This document shows positions 13,126 to 24,680 of a stretch of 64,000 nucleotides of DNA, in pieces. Both the position numbers and the translations under genes were made by a program. The notes beneath the pieces were generated by a model. The model was not told the origin of the DNA. It saw only the letters and a program-made list of their open reading frames with translations, and did no database searches. Source of the DNA: Tamarix chinensis (taxonomy: Eukaryota; Streptophyta; Magnoliopsida; Caryophyllales; Tamaricaceae); NCBI GenBank assembly GCA_030549775.1, contig CM060174.1:25802617-25866616 (forward strand), given 5' to 3'. Positions within the stretch are counted from its first letter, which is position 1, and every line of letters starts with the position of its first letter.

Positions 13126-16100
13126 ATGATGTCTGCCAAATTTGAGATCAAGAAGTTTGATGGCAAGATCAGTTTTAGTATCTGGAGGGTCCAGATGAAA
13201 GCAATGTTGATCCAGATTGGATTAAAGAAGGCTCTAGATGGTAAATCTAAGAAGCCCGAGACTATGATGGATGAGTAATGAGATGAATTGGATGAGAAGG
13301 CACTATCAACAATCCAATTGTCTCTATCTAAGGAGGTTCTTCATGAGGTTATTCATGAGACTACTACATCTGCCTTATGGCTCAAGCTTGAATCGCTTTA
13401 TATTACAAAGAGTCTAGCGAACAAGCTTCGTCTCAAAGAACGTTTATATACTCTACGTATGGTTGAAGGTACTCCTACTCAATCCCATCTAGATGAATTT
13501 AATTCAATTATTATTGATCTTGAGAATCTAGATGTGAAAATTGATGATGAGGATAAAGCTGTTTTATTGGTCGTCTCTTTACCATCTACCTTTAAACACT
13601 TCAAGGAAATTATGTTATATGGTAATTCTGATACGCTTACCTTTGAGGATGTCAAATCCAATTTTCTCTCAAAAGAGAAATTTAATCTTGAAGTTCGTTC
13701 TGATGATAAAGCCGAAGGCTTATCCATTGGAGGTAGATAAAATGACCGTGGTAGTAAATATAAGAAAAAATCCCAGTCTAAATCTAGAGGACGCAGTTCC
13801 AATGTGACTTGTAGATATTGCAAGAAATTTGGGCATGAGATTTCTGACTGCTATAAATTGAAAAATAAGAAAGATAAGGAGGATAAAGGAAAACCACCGA
13901 AAAATTATAGTAATGTTGAAGCCGATACAATTGTTGAAAATGATTCTGAGGGTGATGTACTGTTGGCTACATTTGATGATAAAAGGAGCCGGTCTGAATG
14001 GGTTCTAGATTCTGGTTGTACCTATCATATGTGTCCCAATAGGGATTGGTTCACTACTTATGAGCAGGTTGATCAATGTTCTACAGACATGGCAGTGCAA
14101 GGTTATTGGCATAGTTAGTGTACAAATCAAGGCCCATGACGGATGTATTAGGACATTGACCAATGTTAGGCATATTCCTGATTTAAGGTGTAATTTGATC
14201 TCTTTGGGCACCCTTGAGTCTCTTGGTTATAGGTATTCAGCTGAAGATGGAGTTCTAAAGGTCTCCAAAGGTGCTCTTGTCCTAATGAAGGGCAACAGAC
14301 ATGGCAGTCTCTATATCTTGCAGGGTTCTACAGTTACAGGTTCAGCTGCTGTATCCACATCTATGTTTGATGAAGGCCTTACTCAATTATGGCATATGCG
14401 TCTTGGTCATATGAGTGAGAAAGGTATGAATCTTTTGAGCAAGCGTGGTCATCTCGGTAATGGTACGGGAAAGTAAGAGTTTTGTGAGCATTGTGTTTTA
14501 GGGAAAAAGACAAAGGTTGGATTCTCTACTACAACACACTGTACTAAGGATATTCTAGATTATATCCATTCTAATTTATGGCGGCCATCCAAAGTTTCTT
14601 CCTTTGGAGGTAGGCACTATATGATGACTTCTCTCGGAAGGTTTTGGTTTATTTTCTACGCCACAAGAATGAAGCATTTCCTACTTTCAAGAAGTGGAAA
14701 GCTCTTGTTGAAAACCAGACAGGGAAGAAGGTAAAGAAGCTCAGGATAGATAATGGGTTAGAGTTCGTTGAGACATATTTTAATGAGTTCTGTTCAGATC
14801 ATGGTATTGCTAGACATAAGACTCTGGTTGGGAAGCCTCAACAAAATGGAGTTGCAAAACGCATTAATCGGACTCTACTTGAGAGGGCAAGGTGTATGCT
14901 CTCTAATGCTGGATTGTGGAGCAAACGTGAGTTTTGGGCTGAAGTTGTTTCTACAGCTTGTTACATCATCAATAGATCTCCACATACATCTATTGATTTC
15001 AGGATTCCAGAGGAAGTTTGGTCAGGTAATCCTATTGATTACTCTATTCTTAAAGTTTTTGGATGTCTTGCATATATTTATGTTAATCATGGTAAATTAG
15101 CTCCTAGATCTGTTAAATGCATTTTCTTAGGCTATGCTTCTGAGTCCAAGGGGTATAGGTTTTGGTGTCCTGACTCTAAAAAAATTATTCTGAGTAGGGA
15201 TGTAACTTTTAATGAGAATGCATTACTATTTTTTGGAAAAGAATCTACTATTTCCTTGCATGGTAAAAGTGATCAATAGGGTACTAGCGAGAAGGTGGAG
15301 TTAGAAGTGATGCCCGCTAATTCAAATCATAGTGCTCCCTCTTCCTCATCCACACAGTCCAGCAGTGATGTTGATGATATTGACCATCTAGCTCATACCA
15401 CTAGTCCCATCTAGCAGCAGGTGGATGGTTATTCTATTGCTCGTGATAGGCCAAGGAGAAATATTCAAAGGCCCGCTAGATACGCAGATGGAGATGATGA
15501 TGGCTTGATTGATTATGCTCTAGCGGTTGCTGAAGAGATTACCGAAGGTGTTGAACCTTCTTCTTATTCTGAGGCAATATCCAGCCCTGATTCTTCTAAG
15601 TGGCCAGTTGTCATGAATGAATAAATTGAGAGTTTGCACAAGAATGGCACTTGGGAGTTAGTTGAGTTACCTAAGGGTCGAAGAGCATTGAGGTGCAAAT
15701 GGATCTTTAAACAGAAGGAAGGCATACCTGGGGTTGAAGATACTAGATGGAAGGCACGCCTCATTGTTAGAGGTTTCAGTTAAAAGGAAGGTATTAACTT
15801 TAGTAAGGTATTCTCACCAGTTGTTCGTCATACCTCCATTCGAGTTCTCCTTGCTTTTGTTGCTCTATTTGATCTTGAGTTAGAGCAGTTAGATATCAAG
15901 ACAGCTTTCCTACATGGAGAGTTGGAAGATGAGATTTATATGCATCAACCTGAAGGTTTTGTTGCTTCTGATAAGGAGAATTATGTATGTCGGTTGAAGA
16001 GGTCCTTATATGGTTTAAAGCAAGATCCAAGACAACGGTATATGAGGTTTGACTCTTTCATGATTAGGAAAGGCTACACAAGAAGCAAGTTTGATAGTTG

Positions 16101-17124
16101 TATTTATTTTAAAGAGTTTGAAGGTGTCTCCTTTGTTTATCTATTGCTTTATGATGATGATATGTTGATTGCTTCCAAGGATAAGTCCTTAATCAATAGG
16201 TTGAAATCACAACTTAATAAGGAGTTCGAGATGAAAGATCTTGGTGCAGCTAAGAAGATTCTCGGCATGGAGATTATCAGAGATTGAAAGGCTGGGAAGT
16301 TATTTATTTCATAACAGAAGTATATTAAGAAGGTGTTAGACAGGTTCAATATGGGTAATTGTAAACCTCTGTCTACACCTCTAGCTGCTCACTTCAAACT
16401 ATCATCAAAGCTTTGTCTAGAGTCCGAGGAAGAGAAGGAGCTAATGTCTAGCACTCCCTATTCTAGTGCAGTTGGTAGTTTGATGTACGCTATGCTCTGC
16501 ACCAGACCTGATCTAGCTTATGCTGTGAGTATGGTGAGCCGGTTTATGCACAACCCTGGTAAGGGTCATTGGAACGCAATCAAGTGGATTTTGCATTATT
16601 TGAAGGGTTCCTCTGATATTGGTTTGGTGTTCGATAGGAGTAGAGCACAAACCATTAATATTTTTGGTTTCGTTGATTCTGATTTTGCTATTGACTTGGA
16701 TAAACGTAGGTCTGTTTCTGGTTATACCTTCACACTATCTTCCGGTGCTATTAGTTGGAAAGCATCATTGCAATCTATTGCTGCCTTGTCTACTACAGAA
16801 GCAGAATATGTTGCAACTACTGAAGGTGTGAAGGATGCCATTTGGTTGCGAGGTCTCATTCTCGAGCTTGGTGTTGCACAAGGTAATACTATTGTGTTCT
16901 CAGATAGTCAGAGTGCTATTTGTTTAACCAAGAACGATTCTTATCATTCGAAGACCAAACACATTGATTTCAGGTTCCATTTTATCAGAGACATTATTGT
17001 TGTAGGAGATATTATGGTGAAGAAAGTTCACACATCGAATAATCCTGCAGACATGCTTACGAACCCACTACCTTCTGCTAAGTTCAAGCATTGCTTAGAC
17101 TTAGTTGGTATTTGCAGCATATGA
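13126..17124 (+). pseudogene. Copia gag-pol polyprotein, multiply disrupted
   Basis: Gag starts at 13126 or 13129. A CX2CX4HX4C zinc knuckle ([14 protein letters not shown]) lies near 13810, the protease box LDSGCTYHM near 14005, and a pre-integrase/integrase region follows. RT starts near 15600 and shows the DIKTAFLHGELE and YDDD boxes, and an apparently open RT-end/RNase H stretch runs 16333-17124. In-frame stops lie at 13276, 13279, 13738, 14474, 15277, 15412, 15622, 15781, 16285 and 16312. The frame changes near 14095, and a short deletion near 14625 removes part of the integrase core. The first integrase catalytic Asp is Asn (codon 14573) and the third, Glu, is Lys (codon 14857). The RT YVDD box reads YDDD, with both catalytic Asp kept. 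Confidence 0.93.
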
Positions 17125-17170
17125 TTACCTTTTAAGGTTTATAACGACGATGAGTATTGTGGATTTGAGC

Positions 17171-17182
17171 CAAGGTGGAGAT
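17171..17182 (+). other. Copia polypurine tract
   Basis: CAAGGTGGAGAT directly precedes the 3' LTR. Confidence 0.8.
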
Positions 17183-17680
17183 TGTTGAGTTTATGCCTCA
17201 AATCTTACGGTTATGAAAGTCTTTAATGTGAAGTTGAAGTAACCGAAGAGTTTTAATTAGTAGTATTTACTACCATCAATGAAGAATTTAAAACCCGAGG
17301 TTATGGAAGACTTAAATATGAAGCTAAAGTAACTGAAGAATTTACTACTAAATTAATTAGTAGTATTAACTGCCATCAATGGAGAGTTACAGTTTTTAAT
17401 CTCCATCAATTAGCAGTTTTTAGGGTTTTTTTAAGACTATATATATGTAGTCTCTGGCCCTTTCTCAAAACATGACTCACAATATACATCATAGTTCTAC
17501 ACACATTTGAGAGTTAGAATAATTGAGAGTGATAGATCTCTAAAATCCTCTATTCAATTGAGGATTTCTTGTATTCTTTCTCTACATAGTAAAATTATCC
17601 TTATTCGTCGTCGTCCATGGATGTAGCCCATATTGGGTGAACCACGTAAAATTGTGTGTTCTTTTATCTTTCACCTTACA
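17183..17680 (+). repeat. Copia 3' LTR
   Basis: Near-identical repeat of 12606-13102. It ends TTTCACCTTACA and is followed by GGTTG. Confidence 0.95.
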
Positions 17681-17685
17681 GGTTG

Positions 17686-18650
17686 AGTGTTCATACTTTT
17701 GATTTTAACTCTTGCAATGTTTTAAAATCTTCCATGGATTTTATTTGACTCGAATTCTTAGTTGGTTTCTAATTCTAAATATTTTTCAAAGTGTTTTGCA
17801 AAACTTTGGTTTTAGTTGAAACTAATTGACTAGTTTCATAATTGATTGATCGGTTCGTATGTTTAATCCAAGACCTAACCTTTCAAAAAAAGCAACAACT
17901 AGACTAATTTGGAAGACAGATCGAATGGTTGCTTATAGATTTTTGTCTTGAAAAAAAGATGTCCAATCTAGGGTTTAACACATCATGTAGTTTCAACAAA
18001 CTGAACGGTTAGTCTCCCAGACCAATCAAGTAGTTTTCTCAACCACACTAGGGGTTGAATTATTTGCAAAATCAATTTGGCCTCAACTTTAACATATGGA
18101 TTGGTTTCATGAAATTGATTTAATAGTTCATGAAACCAATCATCTTATTTGTCTAACCAGGTAATGGGTTAAATTTGTTGCATTTGTTTTACCTCAAGCT
18201 AAACACATTAACTGATTTTTTTCCAAATCGATTGACTAGTTCCCTATTAAGTCATTTATTTGTACAACCATTTGATTGGTATTGGGATATGTTCAAGGAC
18301 TAAAAAGTATAACTTAAACCAATTGATTGAGTACAACAATGGTAATACTTTTAATCAGGTTTGAACATAACCATTCAATTAGTTATACCAACACATCAAT
18401 TGGTTGGGGTAATCGATCAAATAGTGCCCTTGATCTATTGACCAATCATAATACCGAGAAATATATTTGTTATTTGTTGCATGATAATATGCTTTTTACC
18501 CCACCAACTACTTTGTTGGCTTATAGTGAGTTCGCATTGCTGGAGGTGATAATAGTAATATTCAAGATTTGCACTTCTTAGTTTCTTTATTTGATTTATA
18601 CTTTCCAAAGTTACGGTGATTTTGTTCCTTGCTCGTTATGTATATAGGTA
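17686..18650. other. Old-element flank rich in CAATTGATTGG-like phrases
   Basis: No gene. Between 17820 and 18430 short phrases of the type 'aattgattgg', 'gatcggtt' and 'accaatc' recur at irregular spacing on both strands. With the Copia element removed, this stretch joins 12411-12605. Confidence 0.4.
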
Positions 18651-19440
18651 CAATAGCTATTTTGGTGCAGGATAGTGTTAGGAGCGCGCCAAAGATTATA
18701 ATACCAAAGATTCATATTTAATTATCATAAATATAAGAATGCAGCGCTTCCACGTACAAACCAAGGTGTATTATCACACTATAATTAGTTATCCCACTGT
18801 TCCATTCAATAATGTAAGAGATATATTAGTAATTAACTTGTATATTGGTTCTATTAAAATATAAATAAATCTTTTTTGAGAAAGAGGAAAAAACAAATTT
18901 ATGAATATGTTCACTACTTAGCCGGATAGTATTCATATGTCGGAGGCTAGCTATTCCGTATCCACCATGTTTGCCACGGTACGTGCACATGCACCTAATT
19001 TTATCAAAGCTTTCACATGTTGACATGTTGTAGTCCGCCCAGTTTGAGCAATCAACGAATACTTGGAACGGTGATTTGGCGCTGCTTTTTATTTGTTTAT
19101 CTGCTTTTAATTTTGATTAGCCCATATGGGCGGTTCGAATCTTAGATGGGTATGTGACGCATGTCGGGCTTGGAGACAAGACGGGACGCAATATCCACAT
19201 GACCTGCCACATGGTACCCTGTCCCCGGTCATGGGACTAGTTCGCACAAGAGGAATAACTTATTAAATGAACTATTTTTATAGTTAAATTAGGGTTTTAT
19301 TATTCAAAAAAATTATTTTTACTCTTTAGAAAATAATTTGAGAAACTACTCCGCTTCTACTGACAAATTTTATTGTTCCCTCTTTCCTCCTATTATCTAA
19401 TTTTGTCATTTATCCTTTCTAACCAATAACAATTTTTTAT
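18651..19440. other. Intergenic, no feature recognised
   Basis: Mixed AT-rich sequence with a moderately GC-rich patch at 19130-19250 that has no convincing reading frame. Confidence 0.5.
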
Positions 19441-19484
19441 CGTTTCCTCTATTTAATATTGGTAATATGTGTCGTTTTTTGTCC

Positions 19485-19650
19485 CATTCCACTGATCATA
19501 TTCATCGTTAGCTACCCATGCTTCCTTTTCCCTGCTCCATCATTCTTTCATTTCCCCTCAACCCACCGGTATTGTATGTCATTTTTCTTGCCCCTCAAAC
19601 GACAAATATTATCGTTTTTTTCTCACCCCACCGATATTGTATGTCGTGGG
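19485..19650. repeat. Minisatellite, 32-33-bp period (array 1)
   Basis: Units start near 19565 (ccggtatt), 19598 (aacgacaa) and 19631 (ccgatatt), with a weaker unit upstream. Each joins an AACGACA...TCGTT-like core to a C-rich spacer. It matches the arrays at 30044 and 30616 in period and design. Confidence 0.55.
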
Positions 19651-20540
19651 AAGCCTTAAAAAATTATAAAAAATAAAAATAAAATTATATATAGATAAAT
19701 TATTTTTAGCAAGATAAATATATAGGGTATGGGTATATATTGACAATATATGCCTCTTTCCTCCCTCTATCTTATGTCATCACACATTTTAGAAACAATT
19801 ATTATGTATATGACAAAAATTTACGAGTAGACTGTGTAGGGTATGGTTATATAAGATAAATATTTCTAGTGGGAGCTGTAACTTTTATCATCAGAAGCAA
19901 AAGAAATGAGCATAAAGTATAGACATAAGTATGGATAGGAAAACATTTATTTGTTTAATACAAATTCATCATTCTACTTTGTATTGTTCAAATAGTTATA
20001 TAAGCTTTTTTCATTTATTATTTGTCATAGAAAAATCACCTGATAAGTTTTAATATAATTTTTTTTAAAGCTGACTTCATTGCTCATTCTTCTTATAAAA
20101 TTTTAAATTACTTTTTTTAAACACTTCACAATAAATAATAAATTTGTAAGTCTTTCAAACTATAACGAATTCAGAACTCCGATGAATTATGATGATGTGT
20201 CCAGAACCCTAAACTATTATAATGATGGATTTAGAATATCGAAAAGCTATGTATATATAGAAGAAATATAAATGTATTCTCCAAACATTAATTATAACTT
20301 ATACGAAGAGGTAAAATAAATATATTATTATTATTATTATTATAAATTGTGTCGATGAATTTAGTTTAGTGAAATTAATACTTATTTTTTATTATATTAT
20401 TATTGCCAACTCTTTTTTCGGGATATGAAACATATGAATAAACGTTTTATGACCCAAAATTATCAAAAAAATTTTATAACAAATCAAATATTTTCTAATC
20501 ATGAAGAACTTATATTATAGGTTAAATGAATTGATAGAAC
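19651..20540. other. AT-rich intergenic sequence
   Basis: No gene seen. It includes a short TTA/ATT run at 20322-20343. Confidence 0.5.
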
Positions 20541-20549
20541 TCATAAGAT

Positions 20550-21880
20550 AATTTTGATCATCAATGGTTTTAGAAAAGGAAATGGTATAGGGGCAGGCAT
20601 AATCTTTATAAAATGTGAAAAAAGTGGAACGAACATGCGTAATAAACCTATAAATATCGAAGGTGCACATAATATAAGTTTTAAAAAAAATTTATTATCC
20701 TTTTTTTATTATTGGTGTTGAAAATAATAATGGAGGATGGCAAGTAGTAGTTAGGAACATGACACACAATTACAGATTGACAAATTATGAACAATGACAT
20801 ATTGTTCTAGGTAAGTTAACAGAAAATGAAATCCAATTTATTGATAAATCTATCATAGCTAACATAAAGCCACGACAAATCATACTACTTCTTCAAAAAC
20901 AATTTGAAGGAAATATAAGTATGAGAAAGCATATTAATAATGCCCGACAGAAGCTTAGGCCCGAAGAAATGGACAGTCAAATAATGTTACAGCATGTTAT
21001 AAGTATATTAGTTGATAGTCATTATTTTTAGTGGCATCGAAGTGAGTTGGAATCATCGAGTTGGGAGTACATAGAACAAAAATATTCAAATTGTTTGGGA
21101 TCAACACAAGCTTGGGGTAGATCGTCTCTAAGTCAGAGTTGGGCCTAGGGTCGGGGTTGAGGATGACAATTAGCATTTATGTCATCAGGCCAATTACAAT
21201 TTCCATATGTGAGTCAAATGAATCAACATATAGTTCCATATATTATCACCTGGTATAATATTTTAAGAGATGGAAAATGTGGTTTTAGAGCATTGGTATA
21301 TATTATATTAGGAGATGAGGAACGGTGGGTTCAGATTCATACTGACTTATGTCACGACATATTGGCTAGATGACAATTGTATGAGAATGTGTTTGTATAT
21401 GACAACTACGAAGGGCCATCTCAAATGACACACTAGACGGAAATGTCAAGTATCGTTCATGTCATTATAACCCATTGTTGTGTATTGTTTGCATATTACT
21501 TCTTAAATTTATGTAGTTCATTCCTACCTTTAGTGGTGTATAATGGAATTCAAGGTCCTAAAAATGAAGTGACTATATCATTTTTACAAGACATGAGTCC
21601 CTACATATCGATATATAGATGTTTGATGTCTTTTTTTTCATATCAATATTATGTCAATGTCGTTTCTTATAATTCTTTTTTTCCATGGGTATATCTTTTA
21701 GATAATTTTTCCAATCCCACCCTTACATGCAAATTGAAACAGATACCGTGATAGTAGTATTTCAATATGGAATACACTATATTCTTCAAGATTTCAACAA
21801 TGACGCTCTTTGGTACATGATGCCACACAAGAGCAATATCATCTATCTTCAGACTCAACTTTTATCTAAAGTTGTTGTAT
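20550..21880 (+). pseudogene. MULE transposase remnant with C-terminal OTU-like domain, core deleted
   Basis: Plus-strand text first gives a MULE N-terminal (FAR1-like) region: INGFRKGNGIGAGIIFIKC near 20560, GGWQVVVRNMTHNYRLTNYE near 20735, then IIANIKPRQIILLLQKQFEG near 20855 and NARQKLRPEE near 20940. At about 21030 it passes straight to the region that normally lies after the DDE core (SSSWEYIEQKYSN) and then to an OTU-like box, LRDGKCGFRALVYIILGDEE, at about 21267-21330. The DDE catalytic core between them appears to be missing. Stops and frameshifts are frequent. OTU-type cysteine-protease domains are known at the C-terminus of some plant MULE proteins. Terminal inverted repeats were not found. 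Confidence 0.7.
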
Positions 21881-22152
21881 CTTTTTCTTAGTTTATTTGT
21901 ATATGACCTTTAAAACATCTACATGAAGAATTTTTTCTAATTCGTGTTTATTTCCTTGTTATATTTTCATGATAGCTTAAGTGTCTGACCTATGGTAATC
22001 AAATATACATTTGTATGTTATTTAGTTTAAGTATCTTAGTGTTCGATGTGTTCCATGTGGGTTGGATGATATTTTCTTAATCATGAAATAAAATAAAAAC
22101 TAAATTATATTATTGTAGCAAACATATTTTAATAGACAATAATAAATCAAGC

Positions 22153-24141
22153 TCAATACAAACTCTCACACTTATGCCCACACACAGGTACAGTAACTCC
22201 TAAATCATGCACAAGATTCTGCTGATAATTTGAAGATGGCTCACCCCTCCAATAGAAATAACGGAGATTTTTACGTACTTCATTAAGACATCTTTTGGTT
22301 GGAGTTTTATGCTCATCATTTGGATATTCGGCCAAATATTCCTCCATCGTTATCAATACATACTAATGAGTTTTAGGAACATATCAATCTATATAGTCAT
22401 GAGCCTCATACCATGGGTATTGAGTTGGTGATCCAAAAATATCAGGACCTAATATGTGTTCACGCCTCAAGTCAAGAACCATTGGCTAAGCATGTGTACG
22501 CAATAAACTTTGTGTTTCTTAGGGAAGTGTTTGTAGTGGGCTTAATAGGCTTCTAAGGGATCACTTATATATATCTGAACTAGCGTGTCACTCTATCTAG
22601 TATATATGGTTCAAATTTCTCTAAATAGTTAAACAAGTATGATATAATGCCATAGGATAATGTCTATACGGATTAGCTACTCTGTATGGATCCCAAATGA
22701 CCTATCACAAAAAAATTAAACTAAATATGGACATCACTATAATAAATATAGTAAAAATATGATAATTTGAGCATACATTTGATGTAGGAATAAGATCAAT
22801 CTTATCTCAAAAGTACTCGAACGTTTCTAGTTTATTGTCGAATTTATGTCCACAAAACTACTTTATACAATGGGGTTGATCTTGATCATAATCATATCGT
22901 TCCATTCCAAACCCAGGAAATTATTCATAAACCCATGTATGTTATAATATTTAGTTGTTAGAATTATAACTAATTAATCCAAGTATATATTATATATAAG
23001 ATAATTATAAAATTACTTATAATAGAGTGACACATCCCGATATCTGAGAAACGTCAACTCTCGAAGTCATACCAAGCTGTTGATATAGAAAAATAAGTGT
23101 GGTTGCACCCCATACATAACCTTCACCACACTTAATATATCATAGAAAGATGATATAGTACGGATTGACTTTATCAATTGACTTATTAACAAATAATGAT
23201 AGACCGATCAACTATAATAGATATCAAATCACTTTTTCCTTTTCCCTTAATTAGTATAGTTCGGATACTTCTTGTAGCCAATTAAATAGAAGCTCTCCCT
23301 TTCGAGTGACTTCATTCACTTGCACCTCGTCCATCCCAAACAAGGCACCCAATATGCCAATCATTTGGCCACATGTGTTGGTTATCATCTCTAAATGTAA
23401 TGGATGACCGTCAACTTGTAGCCCTAGTATATGATATATATCTAAAAGGGTGACTATCATCTCACCCCATGGCACATGTAATCTGTTAGTGTTTGTTTGT
23501 CATCTCTCTATAAATGTTAATATAAGTGGCATGTTGGTGTGCTCAAACATACAAGCTAGAAGGTGTGACAATCCAGTTTAGCGTATAAGAGTGATCATCA
23601 TTTCATTGGCACTTCCAAGAAAAGTTTTCATCACCTCCCATCTAGTGTAGATATTTAGACAACTATAATCCTAAAAAATAAAAGAAATAAATGTAATGAA
23701 TATATGATAGTTTACACATGAAATAAGAAATAATAAATATGCTAAACTTACCTTTTCTAACTATAAATATAAATCGACATGATTGCCAAAGCTTAAGATT
23801 AAATCAGGAATCCTTGGACTTTTAGGACATGGCCCAAGTAAGTACCATTCATCCTCTAATTGTATACATAATTCATCTTCACTAGCATCATCAATATCCC
23901 TATCATCATCATCATCATGGTGTACACATGTCGATGAGGATGGCTGATCCGTTATATGGGCTAATGATGATGACAAATATAATGATGATCTAGAACCACC
24001 TACAACAACTGGATGAACTAAGGATGATGGTAATTCTGTGTTAGTCGGTACTAGTGATATAAGAAAATCTACATATTCTGCAAATAATAGAAAACCAACA
24101 TACCCCAAACCTCCGTATCCCAAAATGCCTACATTGACCAT
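22153..24141 (-). pseudogene. Plant Mobile Domain (MAIN-like) remnant
   Basis: On the minus strand the best block, at 23251-23475, reads VPWGEMIVTLLDIYHILGL followed by VDGHPL, the hallmark of the Plant Mobile Domain (consensus like PFGECTVTLEDV..LGLPIDG). Upstream in minus sense, near 23560, is SHLLACMFEH-like text and then IERWQTNTN. Downstream come a Trp-Gly-Ala block near 23110, FPGFGMERYDYDQDQP near 22900, IWDPY near 22690 and a C-terminal piece at 22153-22356 (ITMEEYLAEYPND, RNLRYFYWRGE-like). Stops and frameshifts are common. The acidic segment at 23761-24141 may be an N-terminal piece. It is convergent with the MULE/OTU remnant. Confidence 0.75.
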
Positions 24142-24448
24142 AAATTATGGATGACTTGCATAGTTTGCAAATGTTAAAATAGTAGGAGTCTGATGACTAT
24201 ACATTGATTTTTTGGAAGCATCTTCATATTCTTGTTGTTCTACACCTTCTTCCGATTCTTATGGGCCACATTTTTACCTCATCGTAATCATTTAGCAAGA
24301 GTTTTTCTAAGATTTTTCAAATAAAACATAGAAGCAAGTTGTTTGGTAGTATTCTATTATGTTGTGAAAAAGTAGTAACATGACGACCTTCAGACCTATC
24401 TGGTACTCTGTCTTGTATACAAATCATTTTAATTTCAATAATAAAACT
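24142..24448. other. Intergenic flank of a Copia insertion
   Basis: No gene recognised. It ends at the left ATGTC duplication (24449-24453). Confidence 0.5.
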
Positions 24449-24453
24449 ATGTC

Positions 24454-24663
24454 TGTAGAAGTTGAGAAATTTTATTCTATATTTCTGAGAGAGTACAAGA
24501 TTTATTTATAGACATCCATATAACTAAAAGATAACTAAAGGATAAGACAGATAAGATATTCTGACTCCTAAAATCCAGTAATCTAAAAAAGATATTTTAC
24601 CTCCTAAAAAATAGGAATTAACATATCTACCTAATTCCTAACTTTGAGGATAAATACTCGACA
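24454..24663 (-). repeat. Copia 3' LTR (minus-strand element)
   Basis: Plus-strand text starts TGTAGAAGTTGAG and ends TACTCGACA. It repeats at 28833-29042. Confidence 0.95.
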
Positions 24664-24680
24664 CTCCCCCTCAAGTTGGG
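24664..24680 (-). other. Polypurine tract
   Basis: Minus-strand CCAACTTGAGGGGGAG abuts the 3' LTR. Confidence 0.85.

Larger units (their letters stand above)
12606..17680 (+). mobile_element. Near full-length Copia LTR retrotransposon, inactive
   Basis: A 5075-bp element with two LTRs of about 497 bp, an initiator-Met primer site, gag-pol in the Copia order (gag, protease, integrase, RT, RNase H), a polypurine tract and a perfect GGTTG duplication (12601-12605 and 17681-17685). I count about two dozen differences between the LTRs (roughly 95% identity), so the insertion is not recent. The coding region has at least ten in-frame stops, one frameshift and a short deletion, so it cannot move by itself. 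It is closest to TNT1-like (Tork) elements by the wording of its RT and RNase H. Confidence 0.95.
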
